This document shows positions 18,307 through 26,878 of a DNA stretch of 64,000 nt, piece by piece. Origin of the DNA: Streptomyces olivaceus (GTDB lineage: Bacteria; Actinomycetota; Actinomycetes; Streptomycetales; Streptomycetaceae); contig NZ_JOFH01000016.1 in the NCBI RefSeq assembly GCF_000721235.1, forward strand, positions 62,001 to 126,000, read 5' to 3'. A program made the position numbers and the translations under genes. Each line of letters starts with the position of its first letter. Positions within the stretch are counted from its first letter, which is position 1. The notes under the pieces are model-generated. The model had not been told where the DNA came from and did no database searches. It was given only the letters and a program-made list of their open reading frames with translations.

Positions 18307-18361
18307 GGCCTGCGCACGGCCTGCGCACGGCCTGCGCACGGCCTGCGCACGGCCTGCGCAC
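18307..18361. repeat. Tandem array of an 11-bp unit, five perfect copies
   Basis: The unit GGCCTGCGCAC is repeated five times without error. A sixth, degenerate copy (18362-18372) contains the stop codon of the DUF3027 gene. Each unit carries the self-complementary TGCGCA. The array lies between two leftward genes, downstream of one and upstream of the other. Confidence 0.85.
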
Positions 18362-18364
18362 GGC

Positions 18365-19291
18365 CTACGAGTGGCCCAGCTCCGCCGAATCCTGGTCCTC
18401 GGCCGCCGGTACCGACCCGGAGTCCGCGGCCGGCCGCAGCGGGAACGGGTCCACCCGCGTCTCGTCGATCACCGGCGGAGCCACCCGCGGGGGCTTCGGC
18501 ATGACCGCCGCCTCGGAGTGCCCGCCGCACCCGTAGGCCAGCGACACGACGTGCCCGTCGGCCGGGGAGAACTCATTGGCGCACACGCCGAAGGCCTGTC
18601 CGAGCGAGCCGCCGATGCGGGCCAGGAACCCGCAGCTGACGCAGGGGGCGGGGGCCGCCTGGGCCATCGCGGTCTTGGGGCCGTAGCCGTCCTCCCACCG
18701 GTCGGCGGCGACGTGCAGCCCGTACCGGGACAGGACCCGGGCGCGGCTGAGACCCAGCTCCTCGGCGACCGCCGAGATCGTCCCGCGCGCCGGTACGGCG
18801 GACAGCTCGGCCGGCGGTCCGGCGGTGACCTCGGCGTCCTCGGCCTCGACTAGGTCGGCCATCTCGTGGGAGACGGCGGAGTTCGGCGGCGGCTCGTCCT
18901 CGCCGGTCCAGCCGGGCTCCAGGCGGAGATCCTCCGCGTCGGTGGGCAGCAGGTCCCCCGGGCCCATGTCGCCGGGACGCAGCCGCTCGCTCCACGGCAC
19001 CCACTCGGGCGCGAGCAGCGCGTCGGAGCCGGGCAGCAGGACCGCCTCGTCCACCGTGACGATCTTGGCGCGGGAGGCGCGGGCCACCGTGACGGCCCAG
19101 CGCCAGCCGCGGTAGCCCATCTCCTTGCAGGCGAAGTAATGGGTGACGACCCGGTCGCCCTCCGAGACCATGCCGTCGTGCTCGCCGACGATGCCGGGGG
19201 CGGCGACCTCCTCGGCCACGGCCCGGGCGAGGTCGACGGCCTCGGCGCACAGACGGTCGGGGGTGCGGCTTCGCGTTGTCGCTGCGCTCAC
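18365..19291 (-). CDS. DUF3027 family protein
   Basis: The 308-residue soluble protein fits the actinobacterial DUF3027 family. It has an N-terminal helical part (LCAEAVDLARAVAEEV), a region THYFACKEMGYRGWRWAVTV, a helix-turn-helix-like stretch (ISAVAEELGLSRARVLSRYG, about residues 172-191) and a late CVSCGF...CANEFSPADG...CGGHSEA part with several cysteines that could bind zinc. The function is unknown; the HTH-like and Cys-rich parts would fit a nucleic-acid role. It ends inside a tandem repeat and is divergent from an MFS gene across a repeat-rich spacer. Confidence 0.8.
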   Translation of the reverse strand: MSAATTRSRTPDRLCAEAVDLARAVAEEVAAPGIVGEHDGMVSEGDRVVTHYFACKEMGYRGWRWAVTVARASRAKIVTVDEAVLLPGSDALLAPEWVPWSERLRPGDMGPGDLLPTDAEDLRLEPGWTGEDEPPPNSAVSHEMADLVEAEDAEVTAGPPAELSAVPARGTISAVAEELGLSRARVLSRYGLHVAADRWEDGYGPKTAMAQAAPAPCVSCGFLARIGGSLGQAFGVCANEFSPADGHVVSLAYGCGGHSEAAVMPKPPRVAPPVIDETRVDPFPLRPAADSGSVPAAEDQDSAELGHS

Positions 19292-19539
19292 AGGTATCGC
19301 TTCTCTCCATACGCCGTCTCACGAGTGCGCCGCTGTGTGCGAGGGGCGGACGGAGCGGACCTGTGGACCGCGTCGACGTCCGCGCCCGATCGCGCTCGGG
19401 CGCACCTACGTCATCCATTCTGCGGGATGGCCGTACGGCGCGCGGCCGAGAACGTTCGCCACGGCGCGCTACGCACGCTACCTGCTCACGTGCGCTGGGC
19501 CTACACCGACGGGAGTTTCGGCCGGGTACGGTCCGGCAA

Positions 19540-19790
19540 CGGCCGGGATGTCGCCCGTCCTGCCCGGGATGTCGTCCTCCCTGCCGGGAGTGTCGCGCGG
19601 CGGCCCGGGGTGTCGCCGCCGGACCGGCCGGAGCACCGTCGTGCCCGACCGGCGACGTCACCCGGTGGCATCGCCCGCGCGCCGGCCGCGCAGCGTCACC
19701 CGGTGCTGTCATCCGGCGATGTCGCCCGGTGATGTCACCCGGCGGCGTCACCGGGTCGCCGCCCGCAGGGGCCCGCGGTCGTCCCGCGGT
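19540..19790. repeat. Degenerate about 21-bp direct repeats in the DUF3027-MFS spacer
   Basis: CCGGG(A/G)TGTCG-like units recur with GTC at 19550, 19571, 19592 and 19612 (spacing 21, 21 and 20 bp). A second cluster of GATGTC-CCCGG units lies near 19700-19760. The whole spacer 19292-19904 shows no convincing gene. The start-proximal part must contain the promoters of both divergent genes. Confidence 0.55.
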
Positions 19791-19904
19791 CCGCCCGGTC
19801 CCCGCCCGGGTTCCCGCCCGGCCGCCGCCATACGGGCCGTCATCGGTCGCGTCATCCGTGGCGTATGGACGCTACAGTCCCGGCTGTCGGGGCACTATGA
19901 CGGG

Positions 19905-21296
19905 GTGGCAGCCGCACGGACGGAGTTCAAAAGCGGGAGCCGGAGGCGTGGACCCGGCTCCCGGTTCCGCGCGCTCGGCCGGGTCCTGCGCCTGCCGGTG
20001 ACCGGCACCGCGCGCGGGATCCGCCGGGCGACGCACGCGCACGGGGCGGGCGAGTCGGGGCTCGGCAAGCTGATCGAGCTGCACGGCGTCAACGGCGCCG
20101 GCGACGTGATGATCACCGTCGCGCTGGCCTCGACCGTCTTCTTCTCCGTGCCCACCGACGAGGCCCGCGGCCGGGTCGCGCTCTACCTCGCGATCACCAT
20201 GGCGCCGTTCACGCTCCTCGCGCCGGTGATCGGCCCGCTGCTCGACCGGCTGCCGCACGGCCGCCGCGCGGCGATGGCGACCGCCATGGGCGCCCGTGCG
20301 CTGCTCGCGCTGGTCCTGTCGGGGGCGGTCGCCGCCGGCGGCATCGAGCTGTACCCGGCCGCGCTGGGCGTACTGGTCGCCTCGAAGGCGTACGGGGTGG
20401 TGAGAAGCGCCGTGGTGCCACGGCTGCTGCCGCCCCGGGTCTCCCTCGTGAAGGCGAACTCGCGGGTCACGCTGTGCGGGCTGCTCGCCACGGGCGCGGC
20501 CGCGCCGATCGGGGCGGGGCTGCAGCAGCTCGGGCCGCCCTGGCCGCTGTACGGGGCGTTCGTGATCTTCGTGGCGGGCACGGTGCTGTCGTTCACGCTG
20601 CCGCGCAAGGTGGACTCGGCGCGCGGCGAGGACCGGGCGCTGCTCGCCGCCGACGAGGAGCACCTGCCGGGGCCGCTGCGGGGGCGGAGCAAACGGCCCG
20701 GACTGCGCACGGTCGGCCCGGCGGTGACGCACGCGCTGGCCGCCAACGCCGGGATCCGCTGCCTCTCCGGCTTCCTGATCTTCTTCCTGGCGTTCCTGCT
20801 GCGGGTGCACCCGATGACCGGGCAGAGCGCGGCGGTCTCGCTCGGCATCGTGGGCGTCGCGGCCGGCGCGGGCAACGCGCTGGGCACGGCGGTCGGGGCG
20901 TGGCTGCGCTCCCGGGCACCGGAGATCATCATCGTGACGGTCGTCGCGGTCGCGCTGGGCGCGGCGGTCACGGCGGCGGTGTTCTTCAGCACCGTGCTGG
21001 TGGCGTGCCTGGCCGGGGTCGCGGGGTTCGCGCAGGCGCTGGCCAAGCTGTCGCTGGACGCGCTGATCCAGCGGGACGTGCCGGAGCAGGTGCGCACCTC
21101 GGCGTTCGCGCGTGCGGAGACGCTGCTCCAGGTCTCCTGGGTCTTCGGCGGCGCGGTCGGCATCGTGCTGCCGCTCAACGGCACGCTGGGCCTGTCGGTG
21201 GCGGCCGCGATCATCGCCGCCGGGTGGCTGACGACCGTACGCGGACTGGTCGACTCGGCGCGGCACGGCGGCCCGGCGCGCCCGAGGGTGGCGTGA
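19905..21296 (+). CDS. MFS transporter
   Basis: The 463-residue protein has an about 45-residue basic cytoplasmic leader followed by about 12 membrane segments. Motif A-like PLLDRLPHGRRAAMA follows the second segment, and LIQRDVPEQVRTSAFARAET in the second half is typical of this actinobacterial MFS subgroup. The GTG at 19905 follows a GGGG stretch and a TACAGT -10-like hexamer about 30 bp upstream. The substrate is unknown. A DUF2771 lipoprotein gene follows after 58 bp in the same direction, and the mqn genes come next. Confidence 0.85.
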   Translation: MAAARTEFKSGSRRRGPGSRFRALGRVLRLPVTGTARGIRRATHAHGAGESGLGKLIELHGVNGAGDVMITVALASTVFFSVPTDEARGRVALYLAITMAPFTLLAPVIGPLLDRLPHGRRAAMATAMGARALLALVLSGAVAAGGIELYPAALGVLVASKAYGVVRSAVVPRLLPPRVSLVKANSRVTLCGLLATGAAAPIGAGLQQLGPPWPLYGAFVIFVAGTVLSFTLPRKVDSARGEDRALLAADEEHLPGPLRGRSKRPGLRTVGPAVTHALAANAGIRCLSGFLIFFLAFLLRVHPMTGQSAAVSLGIVGVAAGAGNALGTAVGAWLRSRAPEIIIVTVVAVALGAAVTAAVFFSTVLVACLAGVAGFAQALAKLSLDALIQRDVPEQVRTSAFARAETLLQVSWVFGGAVGIVLPLNGTLGLSVAAAIIAAGWLTTVRGLVDSARHGGPARPRVA

Positions 21297-21354
21297 CCAC
21301 GCCGCGCCGCACCCAGGTGGGGAGCGGGCCCGGGGCGCCGTATAGCCTTCGCCC

Positions 21355-21867
21355 ATGACCACGTTTGCCCGCGGCACTGCCGCTATCGGACACGGCGTAG
21401 TGCGACGCCGCCGCGCCGTCGCCGCCGCCGGCGCCGTATCCGCCGGACTGCTCCTGCTGTCCGCCTGTGACGAGCCGACCCCGATGTCGACGGTCACGGT
21501 CGGCAGCGACTCGGTCAGCTCCGAGGCCACCTGCGGCGGCGAGGACAAGGCCCTGGACAACGCCGCGATCCAGAAGTGCCTGCAGGACGACGACGTCAAG
21601 TCCATCACGGTCAACGCCGACGACACGGTCCGCTTCGGCGTCGACCCGGACGTCGCGGACCAGCGCTGGACGATCCTGATGAACGGTCAGCAGCTCACCG
21701 ACGACACGGACAACACCTACCGGACGGTCCCGGGCAGCGTGTTCTTCAACGCCCAGTACGGCGCCCAGGGCGACTCCACGCTCGTCACCATCAAGGCCGG
21801 TGACGGCAAGACCGGCAGCGAGAAGGCGACCGGCCTGTGGTCCTTCAAGCTGAAGAAGGACAGCTGA
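21355..21867 (+). CDS. DUF2771 lipoprotein
   Basis: The 170-residue protein has a long lipoprotein signal: Arg-rich n-region RRRRAVAAAG, hydrophobic core, and lipobox LLSAC with the lipidated Cys near residue 38. The mature part (SITVNADDTVRFGVD and RTVPGSVFFNAQYG) fits DUF2771, a family of unknown function. It would be anchored on the outer face of the membrane. Its stop codon overlaps the probable CTG start of mqnB, which suggests translational coupling, although no functional link is obvious. Confidence 0.82.
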   Translation: MTTFARGTAAIGHGVVRRRRAVAAAGAVSAGLLLLSACDEPTPMSTVTVGSDSVSSEATCGGEDKALDNAAIQKCLQDDDVKSITVNADDTVRFGVDPDVADQRWTILMNGQQLTDDTDNTYRTVPGSVFFNAQYGAQGDSTLVTIKAGDGKTGSEKATGLWSFKLKKDS

Positions 21868-22595
21868 CCACGTCCTCCCCGCGCATCCTCGTCGCCACCG
21901 CGGTGCCCGTCGAACGGGACGCGGTGGCCCGGGCGTTCCCGGAACCGGCCGCCGAGCTGTCCCGTCCCGGTACCGTCCTCCACCGGCTCCCGGACGGCGG
22001 CCCCGACCTGCTGGCCGCCGGTGTCGGCCCGGCCCTCGCCGCCGCCTCCACCGCCGCCGCGCTGACCGCCGCGGCCCTCGACGGCGCCCCCTACGCCCTG
22101 GTCGTCTCGGCCGGCATCGGCGGCGGCTTCCTGCCGGACGCGCCCGTCGGCTCGCTCGTCGTCGCCGACGAGATCACCGCCGCCGACCTGGGCGCCGAGA
22201 CCGCCGACGGCTTCCTGCCGGTCACCGACCTCGGGTTCGGCACCGTCACCCACCACCCGCCGGCCGGCCTCGTCGCCGCCGCGGCCACCGCGACCGGTGC
22301 CCGGCCGGGCACCGTCCTGACCGGGTCGACCGTCACCGGCACCGCCGAACGCGCCGCGCTGCTGCGCGCGCGCCACCCGCGCGCCCTCGCCGAGGCGATG
22401 GAGGGCTTCGGCGTCGCCGAGGCCGCCGCCGCGCACGGTGTGCCGGTACTGGAGCTGCGCGCCGTCTCGAACCCCGTCGGCCCGCGCGACCGGGCCGCCT
22501 GGCGCATCGGCGAGGCGCTCGGCGCACTGACGGACGCCTTCGGGAAGCTCGCCCCCGTCCTGAGGAGTTGGACCCCACATGACCCACACGGCTGA
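21864..22595 (+). CDS. mqnB: Futalosine hydrolase MqnB
   Basis: The protein has the nucleoside-phosphorylase-like fold of futalosine hydrolase: ILVATAVPVERDAV at the start, VVSAGIGGGF, ADEITAADLGAE, and the purine-site region AMEGFGVAEAA. It removes the purine base from futalosine in the futalosine route to menaquinone. No ATG starts the frame. GTG 21837 is possible, but its first nine codons have A/T third positions, while G/C bias begins at CTG 21864, which overlaps the previous stop as CTGA. I therefore place the start at the CTG (243 residues) with caution. It overlaps mqnD by 17 bp. Confidence 0.87.
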   Translation: MTTSSPRILVATAVPVERDAVARAFPEPAAELSRPGTVLHRLPDGGPDLLAAGVGPALAAASTAAALTAAALDGAPYALVVSAGIGGGFLPDAPVGSLVVADEITAADLGAETADGFLPVTDLGFGTVTHHPPAGLVAAAATATGARPGTVLTGSTVTGTAERAALLRARHPRALAEAMEGFGVAEAAAAHGVPVLELRAVSNPVGPRDRAAWRIGEALGALTDAFGKLAPVLRSWTPHDPHG

Positions 22596-23535
22596 CACGG
22601 CCCACACGGCTGACACGACCGACGCCACCGGCACGGCCGGCACGACCGGCACGACCGAATCCGCTCCCGCGACCGGCGCTGCGGGCGCGGGCGCGGGGAC
22701 CCTGCGGATCTCCTACTCCCCCTGCCCGAACGACACCTTCGTCTTCGACGCCCTCGCCCACGGCCGGATCCCGGGCGGCCCCGCGCTCGACGTGACGTTC
22801 GCGGACATCGACATCACCAACGGCATGGCCGAGCGCGGCGAGTCGGACGTGCTGAAGGTGTCGTACGCCGTCCTGCCGTACGTCCTCGACGACTACGCCC
22901 TGCTGCCCTGCGGCGGCGCGCTGGGCCGGGGCTGCGGACCGCTCGTCCTGACGCGGGAGGCGGACGCGGACCTGCGGGGGCGCACGGTGGCGGTGCCCAG
23001 CGAGACCTCCACGGCCTACCTCCTCTTCCGCCTCTGGGCGGCGGACACCGTGCCCGGCGGGGTCGGCGAGATCGTGGTCATGCCCTTCCACGAGATCATG
23101 CCGGCCGTGCGCGACGGGAGGGTCGACGCCGGACTGGTCATCCACGAGGCGCGCTTCACGTACCGGAACTACGGGCTGCACAAGCTCGCCGACATGGGTG
23201 AGCACTGGGAGCGGACCACCGGGCTGCCGATCCCGCTCGGCGCGATCATCGCCCGGCGCTCGCTGGGCGAGCAGACCCTGACCGGGCTGGCGGACGCGAT
23301 CCGTGCCTCGGTCCGCGCGGCCTGGGACGACCCGGAGGCCTCCCGGCCGTACGTCATGGAGCACGCCCAGGAGATGGACCCGGCCGTGGCCGACCAGCAC
23401 ATCGGCCTGTACGTCAACGAGTTCACCGCCGACCTCGGCGAGGACGGCTACGCGGCGATCCGCGGCCTGCTGACCCGCGCGGCGGCCGAGGGACTGGTGC
23501 CGGCCCTCGGCCCGGACGCGCTGGCGTTCCCGTAG
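22579..23535 (+). CDS. mqnD: 1,4-dihydroxy-6-naphthoate synthase MqnD
   Basis: The 318-residue protein is a periplasmic-binding-protein-like enzyme of the futalosine pathway; it converts cyclic dehypoxanthinyl futalosine to 1,4-dihydroxy-6-naphthoate. Its core begins with RISYSPCPNDTFVFDALAHG and contains DVLKVSYAVLPYVLDDYALL and VIHEARFTYRNYGL. About 40 extra N-terminal residues are a Thr/Ala/Gly low-complexity stretch encoded by short DNA repeats. An AGGAGTT ribosome site precedes the ATG inside the end of mqnB, so the two genes are translationally coupled. Confidence 0.93.
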   Translation: MTHTADTAHTADTTDATGTAGTTGTTESAPATGAAGAGAGTLRISYSPCPNDTFVFDALAHGRIPGGPALDVTFADIDITNGMAERGESDVLKVSYAVLPYVLDDYALLPCGGALGRGCGPLVLTREADADLRGRTVAVPSETSTAYLLFRLWAADTVPGGVGEIVVMPFHEIMPAVRDGRVDAGLVIHEARFTYRNYGLHKLADMGEHWERTTGLPIPLGAIIARRSLGEQTLTGLADAIRASVRAAWDDPEASRPYVMEHAQEMDPAVADQHIGLYVNEFTADLGEDGYAAIRGLLTRAAAEGLVPALGPDALAFP

Positions 23536-23553
23536 GGCCGCGGGGCCGGACGG

Positions 23554-23937
23554 TCAGACGTCGAGCTGGTCGGCGACCGCGCGGAGCAGTCCGGCGATCT
23601 TCTTGCCGGCGGTCTTCTCGGGGTAGCGGCCGCGCTCCAGCATCGGGGTGATGTTCTCCAGGAGCGTCGTCAGGTCCTGGACGATGGAGGCCAGCTCGTC
23701 CGGCTTCTTGCGCTGCGCGGCGGCGACCGAGGGGGCCGGGTCGAGCAGGGCCAGGGACAGCGCCTGGTCGCCGCGCTGGCCGGCGACGACTCCGAACTCG
23801 ACGCGCTGGCCGGGCTTCAGGCTCTCGACTCCGGCGGGGAGGACCGAGGAATGCACGAAGACGTCACCGCCGTCGTCGCGGGAGAGGAAGCCGAAGCCCT
23901 TCTCGCTGTTGAACCACTTGACCTTGCCGGTAGGCAC
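23554..23937 (-). CDS. Cold-shock domain protein with C-terminal extension
   Basis: The 127-residue protein has an N-terminal cold-shock domain with RNP1 KGFGFLS and RNP2 DVFVHSS, followed by an about 60-residue helical extension (DELASIVQDLTTLLENITPM) absent from 67-residue Csp proteins. It should bind single-stranded RNA or DNA; the extension may mediate dimerisation or partner binding. The GTG at 23937 starts the family-typical PTGKVKWFN. An upstream in-frame ATG is less likely. It is convergent with mqnD. Confidence 0.9.
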   Translation of the reverse strand: MPTGKVKWFNSEKGFGFLSRDDGGDVFVHSSVLPAGVESLKPGQRVEFGVVAGQRGDQALSLALLDPAPSVAAAQRKKPDELASIVQDLTTLLENITPMLERGRYPEKTAGKKIAGLLRAVADQLDV

Positions 23938-24111
23938 GTCTGTCCTCGTCCTCGTACTCGTCGGGATACGCTCGGAAAACTGCTCGAAAACGGCTTTGGA
24001 TAGCACTTGGGCGGGTCGTCCGGACCCGCCGGGTACCAAGGCTAATGGTCTTCAGGCGGGTGACAAGACGTCCCCCGGCTGTTCTCCAGGCCTGGGAACT
24101 ACCCTGGTCGG

Positions 24112-24384
24112 GTGCGTGAACAAACCCAAGCGAATTCCGCCGCGCCCGGCGACCGGCTGATCCGGGCCGGTGCGATCGTCTTCTTCGTCGGCGCCGTCGC
24201 CACTCTGGTCACGGTGGCCCCACTGCTGCTGGGCACGACGCCCTTTCCCACCTACATGTTCGGGCTGAGCATGCTGATGGGCGCGGGCTTCCTGGTCGCG
24301 GGCGCGGGCGTCCTCCGGTCGATCGCGGCCGGGCGGCGTCAGGCGCGGGCCGCGTCGAGCCCCTCGGCGTCGCCGTCGCGGTAG
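24112..24384 (+). CDS. Small two-span membrane protein
   Basis: The 90-residue protein has two hydrophobic segments (AGAIVFFVGAVATLVTVAPL, about residues 19-38, and the stretch around MLMGAGFLVAGAGVL, about 54-68) and a basic Arg/Ser-rich tail. The start is a GTG. Its end overlaps the convergent HAD phosphatase gene by 46 bp. The family is not recognised. Confidence 0.65.
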   Translation: MREQTQANSAAPGDRLIRAGAIVFFVGAVATLVTVAPLLLGTTPFPTYMFGLSMLMGAGFLVAGAGVLRSIAAGRRQARAASSPSASPSR

Positions 24385-25007
24385 GCGTCGAGCCAGCCGG
24401 GGAGCGCGGTCAGGTCGGCGAGGACGACGTCAGCGCCGGCCGCGCGCAGCTCCCGCGCGTCGCAGGGGCCGGTGGGGACGGCCACGGAGCGGGCGCCCGC
24501 GGCCCGGGCTCCGCGCACGTCGCCGACGTGGTCGCCGACGTAGATCTCCGCGCCGTGCTCGCGCAGGGCGACCGCTTTCTGCTCGGCCCACAGGCCGCCG
24601 ATCACGGCGTCCGGCTCGATGCCGAGGTGGGCAAGGTGCAGCTTGGCGTTGGGTTCGTGCTTCGCGGTGACGACGACCGCCCGCCCGCCGGCCCCGCGCA
24701 CGGCCCCGATCGCCTCGCGGGCGCCGGGCAGCGCGGGCGTGGGCTCGATCGCGTACGCCGGGTAGATCTCCCGGTACAGGTCGGCGACGGCTTCGATCTC
24801 CTCGGCCGGGAACCAGTGGGCCAGCTCCTCGGCCAGCGGCGGCCCGAGCCGGGTGACGGCCAGGTCGGCGTCGACGTACGTCCCCGTCCGCGCGCTCAGT
24901 TCCAGGTAGCAGGCCCGGATGCCGGGCCGCGAGTCGATCAGCGTCATGTCGAGGTCGAAACCGACGGTGGGCGCGGGGCGGCGGGTCGTGGAGGACATGG
25001 CCCCCAT
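24339..25007 (-). CDS. HAD-superfamily hydrolase (phosphoglycolate-phosphatase-like)
   Basis: The 222-residue protein has HAD motif I FDLDMTLIDS (catalytic Asp pair near residues 18-20), motif II in VVVTAKHEPN (Thr), the Lys region and motif IV YVGDHVGDVRGA. A helical cap domain lies between motifs I and II, as in subfamily IA. It should dephosphorylate a small phosphorylated metabolite; the substrate is uncertain. Two in-frame ATGs (25007 and 24998) are both possible starts. It is followed upstream by a long non-coding repeat field. Confidence 0.85.
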   Translation of the reverse strand: MGAMSSTTRRPAPTVGFDLDMTLIDSRPGIRACYLELSARTGTYVDADLAVTRLGPPLAEELAHWFPAEEIEAVADLYREIYPAYAIEPTPALPGAREAIGAVRGAGGRAVVVTAKHEPNAKLHLAHLGIEPDAVIGGLWAEQKAVALREHGAEIYVGDHVGDVRGARAAGARSVAVPTGPCDARELRAAGADVVLADLTALPGWLDAYRDGDAEGLDAARA

Positions 25008-25613
25008 TGTGCCGGGCGCCCCGCGGAGCCGGTCGAGCCCGGTCCCGGCCCAGGTCGGCCCCCGATCCCGGTCGGTCCCGGTGTCGGCCCAGGCGGCCTC
25101 AGGTCGCCCGGGTCGGCCGCAGGTCAGTGCCGGTCGACTCAGGGGCGACTCCGGGTGGGCCCCGGTCGGGCCCGGGTGGGACCGGTCGGCCCTCGGGTCG
25201 CCCAGGTCGGCCGCAGGCCAGTCCCGGTCGGCTCAGGAACCGCTCCCGGCGGGCCCAGGCCGCCACGCCCGCCACAGATCCGTCCCCGCCGGCTCAGAAG
25301 CCGATCCAATCGTGTGCCCGACCAACCCTCAGACCACCCGTACCCGCCACAGGCCCGCCCCGGCCGGCTCGGAAGCCGCTCCTGGCGGGCCCGGCCAGTG
25401 CGTCAGGCCGGTCCCGGCCAACCCGAAGACCGCTCAGGATCAGGGTGTCCGCCCGCTCGGCGCTGCGCGCGGTCAGCAGCGGCCGAAGCGTTCCCGGTGA
25501 CCCCGGCCGGCACCCCACTCGGCCCCGCCCAACCCGACGACCGCTCCGGTCGGTCCCGGCCGACACACAAGGTCTGCCCCGGCCAACCCGACGGCCGCTC
25601 CCGGCGACCTCCG
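25008..25613. repeat. About 600-bp field of imperfect GC-rich repeats, no gene seen
   Basis: Short phrases such as CCCGGTCGGCTCAGG, CCGGCCAACCCGA and GACCGCTCC recur, partly at about 54-bp intervals (for example near 25375/25429 and 25540/25594). All six frames give Arg/Pro/Gly-rich shadows. It looks like a degenerate minisatellite between the HAD gene and the HAAS-like gene. Confidence 0.55.
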
Positions 25614-26639
25614 TCAGCCGCGGGGGGCGCGGGAGCGCCAGAGCAGGTAGAGGGCGGTGCCCACGGCGGCGGTGCGCAGGACCCAGGGCCAGGTGTCGGC
25701 GACGGCGTCGCCGTCGATGTGGCCGTCGGTGCGGTTCCACAGCCAGACGGCTCCGGCGGCGGCGACCGTGCCGGGCAGGCCCAGCACCGCCCACTTCGAC
25801 TGCGTCGGGGTCAGCCGGCGGGAGAGGTAGGCGATCAGCCAGCCCAGGCCCATCGGGACGAGGCTGCCGAGGACGGCGCCGGCGACGAGCAGGACCGCGG
25901 CGATCAGCAGAAGGGGGTTGTTCCAGCCGCCCTGGGGCCAGACGCGGGGCAGCCTGCGGCGGCCCGCCCCCTTCTCCGTCCCGGCGACCGGCTCGACGAC
26001 CGCCTCCGCCACCGCCTTCCCGTCCGGGGCGGCCTGCTTCTCCCTCTCCGCCTCGGCTTCAGGCCCGGGCGGCGGCTTGAGCAGCTCCGGGATCTCCACG
26101 CCGCCGACGAACCCGGGCACGCTGTCGCCGAGGCCGTGCACACCGGCGAACGGCGCGTCGTCGACCCGCCACCAGTCCGGCGGCATGTCGTCGCCGTCCC
26201 CCAGCTCCTGGGCGCTCGCCAGGTGCGGAGGGGAGGCGGCGGCAGGGGCGGCCGGGGGTTCGGGCGCGGGTCGCCGCCGGCTCTTGCGCCACTCGATGCC
26301 GCGCGGTCCGGTGCCGCGCCGCTCGGTGCCGCCCGGCTCGGCGCGTGGCTCGGGGTCCCGCTGGTCGGGCACGGCGGCGGGGGGCGGCGCGGCCGGCCGG
26401 CGTGCCGGGCCCGTGCCGCCCGCCGCGGTGACGAGGTCGTCGGGGCTGCCGATCCGGTCCAGGATGCGGCGGACGGCGGCGGGACTGTCCACGGTCGTCC
26501 TGGCGCGGTGCCGGTCGATCTCGCCGCGCAGCTCGGACACCAGCCGCATGCGGTCAGCCGACGGCAACTGCCGCTGCTGGGCCACGTCGCCGACGCGGCT
26601 CAGATACTCGAAGACGACCTGATCGCTCTCGATCCCCAC
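25614..26639 (-). CDS. HAAS-domain-like membrane protein
   Basis: The 341-residue protein has an N-terminal helical domain (EYLSRVGDVAQQRQLPSADR, then LVSELRGEIDRHRA, then ILDRIGSPDDLV) that resembles the HAAS signalling domain. A long Pro/Arg-rich cytoplasmic linker and about four C-terminal membrane segments follow. HAAS proteins often pair with PadR regulators, but none is nearby. The GTG at 26639 is chosen because GGAGGGG lies six bases upstream. The function is unknown. It is divergent from the helicase-associated gene. Confidence 0.75.
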   Translation of the reverse strand: MGIESDQVVFEYLSRVGDVAQQRQLPSADRMRLVSELRGEIDRHRARTTVDSPAAVRRILDRIGSPDDLVTAAGGTGPARRPAAPPPAAVPDQRDPEPRAEPGGTERRGTGPRGIEWRKSRRRPAPEPPAAPAAASPPHLASAQELGDGDDMPPDWWRVDDAPFAGVHGLGDSVPGFVGGVEIPELLKPPPGPEAEAEREKQAAPDGKAVAEAVVEPVAGTEKGAGRRRLPRVWPQGGWNNPLLLIAAVLLVAGAVLGSLVPMGLGWLIAYLSRRLTPTQSKWAVLGLPGTVAAAGAVWLWNRTDGHIDGDAVADTWPWVLRTAAVGTALYLLWRSRAPRG

Positions 26640-26878
26640 GTTCCCCTCCGGGACGGTGCGCGGCAAAACCCGTGGCACGACGGTACCGAATCCCGGCGTG
26701 CACCTGCGGACAACTGCGCCGGGCAGCGCGCCCCGCCCCGGCCGGCCACCACCCCCGGGCCACGCGGCGAAGCCGGGCCGCACCACCCCCGGCCACCGGA
26801 CGACGCCGGCCCCGGAACCGCCTCACCGCACCCCGCACCGCACCCCCTCCCCGCGCCCCACCCGCTAACGTGGGCCGG

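Noticed and set aside
17904..18530. Possible N-terminal extension of the sacsin-like protein
   Set aside because: The frame is open but runs through tandem repeats encoding Pro/Arg/Ala runs and overlaps the DUF3027 gene. A good ribosome site lies at GTG 17903.
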